A stretch of 23,894 nt of DNA, taken from Chara braunii. Its lineage: Eukaryota; Streptophyta; Charophyceae; Charales; Characeae. Below the pieces are notes generated by a model. The model worked only from the letters and a program-made list of their open reading frames with translations, was not told the origin of the DNA and did not search any database. Location: assembly GCA_003427395.1 (NCBI GenBank), contig BFEA01000751.1, positions 236,729-260,622 on the forward strand. The letters are read 5' to 3'. The stretch's first letter is position 1; the number at the start of each line of letters is the position of its first letter. This document shows, piece by piece, positions 16,470 to 23,894 of the stretch. The position numbers and the translations under genes were made by a program.

Positions 16470-18250
16470 AGACTCTCCATAAACTATCGAGGTTTGAATG
16501 TCGTAACCATGGAAATGGAAGAGCCTCGAGCTAAGATAGACGATTTTCTTGATAACGTGCAAGATTGCAATTTGCAAGTATTTTCCCGAAAACGATTTTA
16601 AGTCAAGTTGTTTGTTTGATAGAGTTAGCCTAAGAAGAACATCATAAAGATGGGGGTTTCACAAGGTACGGAGTCTACCGACACTACGAGTATGTTGTCA
16701 TGGCTTTTGGTCTGACGAATGACCTTGCAACCTTCTGAAGATCAATTTAATAAACTGTTGAAGGAATGATCAGACGAATTTATGGTTTTCTACCTTCATC
16801 GCATTATGGTGTTTAACAAAATATGAGAAGAACATGATGCATATCTATAATTTTTTTTTAACGGGTTACGAAAATATAATCTTTGAACTAATCTAAAAAA
16901 ATTCAAGTTTGCAAAGTTGTAAGTCTTATATCTTAGATATGTCATTAGTCGGTTTGAAGAGAAAAAAATGACTGTAATCAAAGATTGGTCGAGACCTTGC
17001 GCTTTAATAGAAGTGAAAATTTTCCTTAAATTAACAAATACAACTAGAAAAAGTTTGTAGGGATTTTTCTGTTATAGTTGTTACTTTGAAGAAAGTTTTT
17101 ATGAAAGAGGCAACTTGGTTGTGCACTTGGAGATTGAAAGTCTGCATTCAAGACATTAAAGTTTTGTAGAAGTTACTATCATATTTCCAAAATCGCAAAC
17201 CCATCGCTAATATTTGTTGTTTCTATTAATGCAAGTCAGTATGGGATTGGCGTTGTTATGCAACAAGACGATGGGTATGACTATACAAGACGATGGGAAT
17301 GACTATATATGTGTACGATTTCTGTCTAAATGACTCACGTCTGAGAAAGTCGCCGCATCCACTTATAAGAGAGAAAACTTTGTGCGTTGTTTGGGGTATA
17401 AATTTACTATAAAACTTAGAAATACTTCGTTAGGCTGATACTTCAAGGTCTACTTTGATCATGAGGCCTTGCAATGGATAAAGGTTCAACCAAAGTTGTC
17501 AGAAAGTTAGCTAAATGGTTGTCAGTCATAAAGATATTGTCACATATATGACACCATATTGAAAACCATCAAAGGCGAATACAATGTGGTAGCATATGCA
17601 CTCTCTCGCAAACCCGACATCTTTGGGACCATAGTAACTTACCTAGATGCAGAAAGCGAATTTAGATAATAAACTAGAATTTGTTATCCTCATATCAAAT
17701 ATGAAAATGATAATTAACACTCTATATAAAAATTTTTGGAACTAGTCCTGGATTGCAAAATGACTAATGGGCTTACATTTCATACAAATTAAGACAAGAA
17801 CAAATCTGCATTCTTATCAAAGAAACTATCCAAAGTTTAATCTTAGAGGAATGCATTGATATGAAAGATCAGATATGAAGCTTATCACCTATTACCAAAG
17901 GATTTGCAATGCTTCGGTAAGAAGATATCAGGAAAGTAAATGAAAACATGCGGAAAGTTCAACGATTGAGCAAGCTAAGAAACATATAATTCCTTCATAG
18001 TTCGAAGAAGGCGATCTAGTATGGGTTAGATCTAACGAATTCTCCCTTGATGAAGGAGAAACTCGAAAGTTATTCCCTTCCTATTTTGGTTCGTGGGAAG
18101 TTCTCAAAATCATAGGAAATCAAGATGGTTGATTATATGTGATTGGATCAATTACACCTGAACTTTTACGCTACATCATAGAAATGGTTTTCCTAGTTTA
18201 AGACTTGTGATTATCTTGTCTACGGATGGAGGGTATGAAGTAGAATATTC
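16470..18250 (+). pseudogene. Ty3/gypsy pol relic: RT, RNase H and integrase C-terminus
   Basis: Pieces appear in family order across all three frames. RT: SINYRGLNVVT (about 16475), PRAKIDDFLDNVQDC (about 16525) and YEYVVMAFGLTND (about 16685). RT/connection: KDWSRPCALIEV (about 16980). RNase H: INASQYGIGVVMQQDDG (about 17225), SEKVAASTYKRE (about 17341), FKVYFDHEALQW (about 17443) and KGEYNVVAYALSRKPD (about 17571). Integrase C-terminus: FEEGDLVWVRSNEFSL (about 18001) and LFPSYFGSWEVLKIIG (about 18072). A short DGGYEVEY (about 18224) resembles the start of a chromodomain, pointing to the chromovirus branch. Stops and frameshifts are numerous; the YxDD box and integrase core are not recognisable. 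It is AT-rich and in the sense orientation within the 5.0-kb GT29 intron. Confidence 0.9.
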
Positions 18251-18934
18251 ATATTAAGAACATTATTTTTTTCCATTGTACGAAGACACAGACCCCATAA
18301 GCGTTATAAAGTCTTCCAGTCTCGACCACCGTCTGAAGACGCAGATAGCTTTTGCCAAAAAGAAGTGTTGTGAACTACTCATGATATAGTTGTTGGCCCT
18401 TGTTGGGTATGAATGAAAATGTGGGGAAATTAGAGAAGTTGTAGCCATTGAAAAATGAAATTTATGCTATGGAACTTGAAACCGAGATGGCAGGAGTGCA
18501 AACAGCTGAGGTCAAACCAGCACTGAACCATGGCCAGGGTCATATAGTTTGGCTAAGACAAAATTAGATGGGCAAAACTCATTCTCAGGGTGTTTAAAGA
18601 GATCCCTCCAACGGCCTTAGGTTGGAAGGCCAGGGATCAAGGGTCAAATCAAGGTACCCACGGTCTATAGAAGTCAAAGCAGGCCTAGGGAATAGTCAAC
18701 AATCAGGCCCAACCCAGGCACAAAAGACAAAGAGTCAAAAGACTCACAAGGTTTCACAAGGTTTCTCAGGAGTCAACCACAGCCACAGATTACAGACAAT
18801 CCAAAGAATTGTTGTTTAATTAAATCTGAGATAATTACCCAAAATTGAGAGTTGCTTTTTAGGGTCATTCCTATGGAGAGGGAATATTGTCTGCTGGATA
18901 TTATTCCCTCTCTTTCCCGCCTAGGAGGGAGAGG

Positions 18935-18935
<1 letters not shown>
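18251..18935. other. Noncoding intron DNA
   Basis: It holds short repeats such as GTCAAA/AGTCAA words and CACAAGGTTT in duplicate (about 18745-18765). CCAACGGCCTTAGGTTGG (18609-18626) and GGGAATATT...AATATTATTCCC-like pairing (18880-18908) are small hairpins. No gene seen. Confidence 0.4.
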
Positions 18936-19000
<65 letters not shown>

Positions 19001-19001
19001 N

Positions 19002-19077
<76 letters not shown>
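18936..19077. repeat. (GA)n microsatellite, about 140 nt
   Basis: GA repeats with one ambiguous base at 19001. Confidence 0.95.
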
Positions 19078-19081
<4 letters not shown>

Positions 19082-19600
19082 GTGAAAGACACAGACAAAG
19101 TCATAAAGAGAGGGAAAGAGAGGAAAGTGTGTTCTGTGGACATTGTGATTCGAGACCCATAAAGTGACACTAAAAAAACTTTTTAAAAGAAAAAATTTCA
19201 ATGTCATGCAATTACAAAAATATCTCCAAATTAACTAAATGGCAGTTAAAGGCTCAATACAGTTTCCGGAAGTTTCCAAGGCTCACTGGGTAAAGGCACA
19301 CTCTGGCCTCAAGAAATTTTGGCCACACAGACCAGGAAATCTCAGCCACACGAGGAGGCAGAGGCAGGCAAGGCTGAGTCAAAGCTACAAGTACTGGCCT
19401 TACCCCAGGATTCTGCCTTGCACTATTTTGAAGCTGGACGCTGCTGCTTGAGCGTGAGAGATGGAAAAAGGGAGACAAAGAGTGAGAGCGAGAATGAGAG
19501 TAGCCAAGCCCGCCCATGTGTGGGGCGGTTTGGGAAAGAAAAAGAAAAAAAAAAGTGAGAGTAGCCATAGCTAGGATAGGTGGTGCACATCAACCATAGC
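19078..19600. other. Noncoding intron DNA
   Basis: No domain or clear repeat apart from GGCACACTCTGGCC-type words. A 13-nt A-rich run is near 19545. Confidence 0.4.
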
Positions 19601-19761
19601 TTAAACCACCAGTACTTGGCCCAGCTATCAGCCGCGGAAAAAAAAAAAAGAGTAGAAACGTTTCTAGTCAGATGAATTTGGGCGCTCCTGTAGTGGCCCG
19701 TACGTTTCCTAAAATCATGGCTCGTGAACGGGCACGACTGTAGGAAGTGCTGGTGGTTTAA
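19601..19761. mobile_element. 153-bp miniature TIR element flanked by TTAA
   Basis: TTAA (19601-19604) is followed by ACCACCAGTACTT; the right end AAGTGCTGGTGGT is followed by TTAA (19758-19761). The 13-bp inverted ends match at 12 of 13. TTAA target duplication is characteristic of piggyBac-type elements, although the ends do not show the usual CCC start. Family B copies at 118-215 and 13835-13917 have the same end next to TTAA. Confidence 0.7.
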
Positions 19762-19842
19762 CATGAGACTCTGAGGTTTCAGGGGCGGTCATATCCTGTT
19801 TTTTTCTTTTCTTTTCTTTTCTTTGTTTTTGTTTTTTTTTGT

Positions 19843-19845
<3 letters not shown>

Positions 19846-19903
<58 letters not shown>
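19846..19903. repeat. (GA)n microsatellite
   Basis: About 29 GA units after a T-rich tract. It is followed by TTTCATTTGGGAATT, which recurs as TTTCATTTGGGATT at 19980. Confidence 0.95.
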
Positions 19904-19906
<3 letters not shown>

Positions 19907-20160
19907 CATTTGGGAATTACTTTGGGGTCGTAACTTCAGTCTTTTGTTTTCTTAACTGACCTGAAATTTTCCTACAGGGTTTCATTTGGGATTTTTTGTT
20001 TGGGTTTTCTTTCTTTAATGTGCTCTTAGAATTGCTTTGCGGTTTGCATAGTCATTTGCGTCAGGCTTCACCTCGGGGTCTGGTTCAGTATTTGCTCTCG
20101 AGTGTGGGAGTTGGTTTAATGTCGTTTTTTTTTTTTTTCCCCTTTTTGAATGGCACACAG

Positions 20161-20241
20161 GTAGGAAATAGCGGAGCACTCTTGAATGCCGAGTACGGGC
20201 GTGATATAGACTCGCATGACATGGTTTACAGATTTAATCAG
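20161..20241 (+). CDS. GT29 sialyltransferase-like exon, large sialylmotif core
   Basis: After a T-rich tract and the acceptor GGCACACAG (20160), 27 codons encode VGNSGALLNAE, then YGRDIDSHDMVYRFNQ. The family pattern VGNSG-x-L-x6-YG-x-IDSHD-x-V-x-R-x-N is complete. This motif binds the CMP-sugar donor in characterised GT29 enzymes, and VGNSG and the Asn near the end contribute. The exon ends CAG/GTCCTG; the donor is weaker than the others and is followed at once by an 80-nt pyrimidine tract. The next exon should begin with a family-typical AP-x-x-G sequence, which I could not find in the remaining 3.6 kb, so the rest of the domain probably lies beyond the window or in a very distant exon. 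Confidence 0.9.
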
Positions 20242-20326
20242 GTCCTGTTCTTTCCCCTCCTCTCTCTTCTGTCTCTTTCCTTATGCTTTCCTTATGCTTT
20301 CCGTACGCCTTTTTTTTTTTTTTTAA
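20242..20326. repeat. Pyrimidine tract just after the exon 20161-20241 donor
   Basis: Almost pure C and T beginning immediately at the donor, with TTCCTTATGC in tandem and a terminal T run. Confidence 0.85.
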
Positions 20327-20380
20327 GAAAAGGGCTCTCACTAGGCCACTAGAGAGGGTGATAGGAGCAGCCCTCGCAGG

Positions 20381-20421
20381 TGGGGAGCAACACCTGCTGG
20401 AAACCGGGTCCAGCGTCCCTT
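20381..20421 (+). repeat. Dispersed repeat family A, copy 3
   Basis: GGGGAGCAACACCTGCTGGA, AACCGGGTCCAGCGTCCCTT. It is closest to the copy at 300-415. The following 20440-20620 stretch stays open in one frame (SLAWHGLQKGNAGTSYGVLQ, then FLHAHRVLRDSKAS) but I do not recognise it. Confidence 0.6.
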
Positions 20422-20620
20422 CAGGCATATAACACATCAATGTTGTTTGACCGGCATATAGAAGAACATGCTTTCCTAATGCTCTCCCTTGCATGGCATG
20501 GTTTGCAGAAGGGCAATGCTGGAACATCCTATGGGGTTCTGCAGTTTTTACATGCACATCGTGTCCTCCGCGATAGTAAAGCCTCCCACATTGTGCTACC
20601 TTTCTGGACCCTACTAAGGA

Positions 20621-21077
20621 CGTCGTTAGATACTGAGGCTCGGGGCGTCCTCGGGCTCCGAGGATGAATCCTCGGAAAAGTTTACGGTTTTCGTCGTCTT
20701 CGTTAGACTCGTCCTCGGAGCGTTTTGCTTTAGGACTCATCCTTGGAGGGATGTCAGGGGAAAAAAAAAAAAAAAAAAAAAAAAAACAGGGGTTCTTCAG
20801 GATTTCAGCCAATAGGGTGCTGCCACGATCCGGATTCTTGGGTGCAACGTCTCTCTATGTGCAATGCCCTCTCCTCTCCGTGAAACACGGATCCTCCGGC
20901 CCCAAGTGACCTCGCGAGATCCCTTGGAGTCGAGGACGATTTGGCTGGGAAATCCTCGGAGCCCAAGGATTTGTCCTCGGAGTGTTTTCACATTTTCATG
21001 TACGATTTCATCTCCGAGGACAGGTGGAACGAAGATGGAATCCTTGGAATCGCGTCCCCGAGGAGTGTCTAACGACG
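20621..21077. mobile_element. 457-bp TIR element with CTCCGAGGA subterminal motifs
   Basis: The left end CGTCGTTAGATACT (20621) and the right end AGTGTCTAACGACG (to 21077) are inverted repeats with one mismatch in 14. CTCGGGG/CCCCGAGG extends the pairing inward. CTCCGAGGA or CCTCGGAG occurs at about 20660, 20676, 20714, 20956, 20975 and 21012. CTAAGG lies near both outer edges, but an exact target duplication is not clear. A run of 26 A interrupts the element at 20761. There is no coding content. Confidence 0.7.
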
Positions 21078-22040
21078 CCCTAAGGATAAGTGTGGTGGGT
21101 TACCCTGAAGAAGGGGATTTTGCATATGAGATGGCCACCCCGATCTGCGCCGTCCCCATTGACCCCAGCGAATGGGAGTGGGAGTCTGCCACCTCAACAG
21201 TGCAGAAAAGGTGGGCAAGGGACTCCCCCTTGAATGCAGCTTTTAAGTACACAAGAAGGGGCGTGGACATCATAGGGGCACTCACCCTTACCCGTGTGGC
21301 CCCAGCACTATGGGAGGCCCTTGACCACCTTGTACATAAGCTTCATGTCAATTTGTACCACAACGCATCCCACATCTCCAGGTAAACAGCCCATCCAGAT
21401 ATGGCAATACACTGTGAAAAAAAGGATACATTGCACTATGTTCAAGAAGTGCAGAAAAGGTGGGCAAGGGACTCACCTTTGAATGCAGCTTTTGTACAAG
21501 AAGTGCCGTGGACAGCATACACCCATAGCATGCCAACCTCCCAAAGGGCCCTGCAGTGGCAAATCCTGCATCGATGTCTGCCCATTCCTGATTGGCTGGT
21601 CTCTCATATGGCCTTGGAGCAAAAAGGAGTGCTCTCCCCTGTCTGCTCCTACTGCAGCCTCTCTTCGCAAAAACAAAGAATTGCCTTCCTGCAGCACTGC
21701 CTATTAGGCTGTCCAAACAGTCCAATGGCAATCCAGATCTGGAGACGGGGTGGGACGCGTTGTGGTATACATTGACATGACAGGTAGCTCTCTCCCGTGG
21801 GATGGCAAATTTATTTTACTGGGTAGGCAGAAAGACTACCCTGGGAAATGGACGACATTCCAGCATAACCTCTACAAGCGGATGAGGTTGGCAGTCCGGA
21901 GGTTATTTCGAGAGCGAGATGCTCGGCAGAAACAAAAGAGTGTAGTTTCTGACTCTTTGTTTTCCTGTGAAAAAATTTACCGCACCCGGACCACCCTGCA
22001 ATCCCCACACTCTCCCTCCGGCATGACTTACTACAACTGA
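21078..22040 (+). pseudogene. LINE ORF2 3' fragment with zinc-binding RT-associated domain
   Basis: In one frame at about 21550-21745 the sequence encodes WQILHRCLPIPDWLVSHMA, then PVCSYCSLSSQ, then FLQHCLLGCP and a final IW. The W-x2-LH-x2-LP...C-x2-C...H-C-x4-C...W layout matches the zf-RVT domain downstream of RT in L1-like LINEs. After a frameshift, 21750-22040 encodes a basic tail containing WTTFQHNLYKRMRLAVRRLF and ends at TGA (22038-22040). Upstream, 21078-21385 is open in the zf-RVT frame with KRWARDSPLNAAF, which is duplicated by the repeat at 21449. The RT domain is missing, as in 5'-truncated copies. No poly(A) tail is seen. The zf-RVT assignment is fairly good; the limits are approximate. 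Confidence 0.6.
21200..21519. repeat. Pair of about 72-bp direct repeats
   Basis: GTGCAGAAAAGGTGGGCAAG, GGACTC, TTGAATGCAGCTTTT and GTACA..AGAAG occur at 21200-21273 and 21449-21519 with few differences, offset 249 bp. The second copy carries a 3-nt deletion that changes the local frame. Confidence 0.85.
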
Positions 22041-22191
22041 GTCACCATCTCTGTTGCTTCCGTGCCCTGATTCCATCCTGCCAGATAGTCCCATCTCCGG
22101 CAAGACGCATGACATCCCAGCCACATTGCACGCACCCTTGCGGAAGGGCAAGCTGGAGTTAAGCTCTCTTTGCGACCTGAACCCCTACCGT

Positions 22192-22283
22192 CTTCACCTG
22201 AATACGCCCGGTCATTATAGCCGTATCTGGACTGAAAATTGCACCAAATACAGCTCTTGACCGGGCGTTCTATTCGGGTGAAG
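22192..22283. repeat. 92-bp fold-back sequence
   Basis: CTTCACCTGAATACGCCCGG (from 22192) pairs with the right end CCGGGCGTTCTATTCGGGTG (to 22281) with one mismatch and a 3-nt bulge. The loop is about 42 nt. A miniature fold-back transposon is possible, with no evident target duplication. Confidence 0.7.
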
Positions 22284-22739
22284 ATGGTAGTGTGTTTCCA
22301 CAGGCAAAAGCCGAAAAAGTGGAAACGTAGTAAAAAAATGCCCGAAGATTGGCGGGGAGCCAAAGCGGGCGGGCGCAGCGCTGCCGGGAGCGCTGGGCCC
22401 CGCCCGACGCTACGTGTTCCTGGAGATGGCGCGAGGCGGCGATGGCGTCCTTTTTTGAAGTCCTGGCGCTTAGCGCACGCGCAGGAGACCGCACGCGCTT
22501 GACCACACCATCTCACAAGTTGATGTGGCAGATGGTCTGACTCCCGAGGGCGTTTCGTTTCTGGGAGTTCCACGTTTTGCTCCATCGCCGCTGCGTTTCT
22601 GCACGTGGCTTTCGGCCTGAGAGGCATTGGCTTTGTCGATGTCTGTGGAGTACAGTGGAGTTAGCCCTAGGTGCCCTGAAGTGTGAGTGATTACAGTAAC
22701 GGCCTGCCATTGGGGTACTGCTCGCCATCATCCTTGACC
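22284..22739. other. GC-rich noncoding DNA
   Basis: GC-rich at 22345-22500 with GCGC words. A long - strand open frame through it (to 22627) has no recognisable domain and is Arg/Pro-rich as expected from composition. No gene seen. Confidence 0.4.
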
Positions 22740-23035
22740 ATCACTATCACTATCAGGTCGCGCCATCACAACGAGGCTATCAGGGGCGCAGTTCGTCATC
22801 AAGCTGAGGATTGTCATCATCATCTTCAAGGTTTCATCATCAAGGGTTGCTAGCATCATCATTATCAGGGTGCTGCTTGTCATCATCATCATCATCGGCA
22901 TCATCAACAGGGCGTGGTTCATCATCATCATCGACATCGTCATCACGAAAATGTTTCGTCATCATCATCAGGGGGCCGCTCGACGCTCGTCACCACCATC
23001 ATCATCGTCAGGGTACTATCATCAAAGGTGCTCGC

Positions 23036-23067
<32 letters not shown>

Positions 23068-23068
23068 A

Positions 23069-23112
<44 letters not shown>

Positions 23113-23198
23113 GGTTATCATCAAAGGTGCTCGTCATCAATACCATCATCATCCTTTTGTCATTACAGGGCGTTGTGCATCATCATCACCATCATCAC

Positions 23199-23241
<43 letters not shown>

Positions 23242-23430
23242 GTCATTATCAAATCATCATCATTAGTGATGCTCACCATCACCACCATCATCATCGTCAT
23301 CATTAAATCATCATCACTGGCGTTGCTCACCATCACCACCATCATCATCCTGTTGTCAATACAGGGCGCTATGCGTCAGCATCATCAGCATCAGCATCGG
23401 CATCATCAGCATCAATCATCATTAATCGTT
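22740..23430. repeat. Long ATC/CAT trinucleotide tract with embedded higher-order units
   Basis: About 690 nt dominated by ATC repeats. Islands such as CAAAGGTGCTCGCC/CAAAGGTGCTCGTC (about 23023 and 23123), CAGGGCGTTGTGC/CAGGGCGCTATGC (about 23167 and 23362) and GCTCACCATCACCACCATCA (about 23271 and 23325) recur. All long frames here are low-complexity translations. Confidence 0.95.
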
Positions 23431-23894
23431 TGCACAGCAGGAGAGTTGGTCGTTACCTTCATCCTAATCATCATCATCTTTAGGGAACTGTTCACCGTCA
23501 TCAACAAAATCCAAAAAAAAAAAAAAAAACCATCTACCGTTTCCCCATCACGATTTTCGTTTTCCTTTTTCCACTATTAATTTAAAATTCCCCTTTGGAC
23601 ACACTAATGAATTATCTTTGATCGGGTGGGTTGTTGGGGCTTTAAGGAGGAGAGCTCTACTCTGCAGGGGTTTCACAAGGCGGGGGGTGAATGCCCTGGA
23701 GGGAGGGTGGGCAGATCTTGGGGGATGCCCTATTTTGGGGCTGGGAGAGATGTATGGGGTGACATCATATCCCAGCGGAGGCAGTTTGGGGTACAGGGGT
23801 GGCTGAGGCATACTTTGGGTGGGATGCCTTAGTGGAAGATGGGGGAGGAAGCAGGTATGTCCCAAGTTGGGGCCGATAAGGGAAGTTTGTGATC
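23431..23894. other. Noncoding, G-rich toward the window end
   Basis: An A run at 23513-23530, AT-rich to 23610, then G-rich with recurring GGGGGATGCC/GGGATGCC and TTTGGGG words at 23690-23830. No gene is recognised; the window ends here. Confidence 0.4.

Larger units (their letters stand above)
3596..20241 (+). other. Gene span: GT29 sialyltransferase-like gene with probable EGF-like N-terminal module (partial)
   Basis: This is the span from the EGF-like exon to the last recognised GT29 exon. Exons at 10992-11075, 15093-15161 and 20161-20241 are 84, 69 and 81 nt, all phase 0 at both ends. They join to an uninterrupted 78-residue segment ending in the large sialylmotif. GT29 enzymes are Golgi type II membrane proteins. 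Animal members transfer sialic acid; land-plant members act on cell-wall or arabinogalactan glycans, so the substrate here cannot be named. The signal anchor and the small sialylmotif exons are not seen and should lie outside the window. Introns contain Ty3/gypsy, TIR elements and simple repeats. Membership of the EGF exon in this gene is inferred from strand and order only; it could belong to a different gene. Confidence 0.7.

Noticed and set aside
15600-18600. A pair of LTRs around the Ty3/gypsy relic
   Set aside because: I compared both flanks by eye and found no shared block; only a TATA-like site remains as a weak hint.
22031-22627. A 198-codon - strand open frame
   Set aside because: Arg/Pro-rich GC-driven translation that passes through a fold-back sequence; no domain and no splice context.
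22870-23580. A 236-codon open frame rich in Ile and Ser, and His-rich alternatives
   Set aside because: They are translations of the ATC/CAT tract in all frames and have no complex sequence.
20242-23894. Further GT29 exons downstream of the sialylmotif
   Set aside because: I looked for an AP-x-x-G start and for small-sialylmotif residues and found nothing convincing; 20440-20620 is open but does not resemble the family.
1-23894. tRNA or rRNA genes
   Set aside because: No cloverleaf with box A/B words and no conserved rRNA segment was seen on reading either strand, though short RNA genes are easy to miss without a covariance model.

Overview
This window looks like transposon-rich nuclear DNA from a eukaryote with very large introns. 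I infer a streptophyte green alga of the Chara type: the one host gene is a plant/algal-style sialyltransferase-like (GT29) gene, its introns are kilobases long and full of repeats, there is a Penelope-like element, and a telomere-like tract matches TTTAGGG. The species is inference. There are no operons, ribosome binding sites or bacterial features. A few single N characters are assembly ambiguities.

The only host gene I can support runs on the + strand. Three short, phase-compatible exons (10992-11075, 15093-15161, 20161-20241) join in frame. Together they encode the start of a GT29 domain, including the large sialylmotif (CAIVGNSGALL followed by YGRDIDSHDMVYRFNQ). An EGF-like exon lies upstream at 3596-3677 and is a likely N-terminal part of the same protein, but its 3' phase (1) does not fit the next recognised exon (0), so at least one exon is missing from the model. 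The first and last exons of the gene lie outside what I can recognise. Introns of about 4.0 and 5.0 kb, and probably 7.3 kb, carry nearly everything else.

Layout. 1-1400: low-complexity and dispersed repeats. 1420-3321: a broken Penelope-like retroelement between direct repeats. 3596-3677: EGF exon. 3804-5574: a terminal-inverted-repeat element carrying CT microsatellites, into which a second element with perfect 25-bp inverted ends (4819-5324) appears to have inserted. 6251-6489: an array of perfect hairpins. 6590-9650: trinucleotide and GT tracts. 9703-9990: palindromic 37-bp repeats. 10992-11075: GT29 exon, followed by a C-rich tract, a telomere-like tract and a truncated Ty3/gypsy protease on the - strand. 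12030-12584: short repeats and a second hairpin array. 12635-14765: an inverted repeat pair enclosing further palindromes. 15093-15161: GT29 exon. 16470-18250: a decayed, AT-rich Ty3/gypsy pol relic. 19605-19757: a TTAA-flanked miniature element. 20161-20241: sialylmotif exon. 20621-21077: a miniature element rich in CTCCGAGGA motifs. About 21100-22040: the 3' end of a LINE. 22740-23430: a long ATC/CAT tract.

The most interesting signals are the EGF-GT29 gene split by mobile DNA, pyrimidine tracts just downstream of three of its four donors, the element sitting inside a CT microsatellite, the two hairpin arrays, and two homologous CATA-loop hairpins that differ by paired substitutions.
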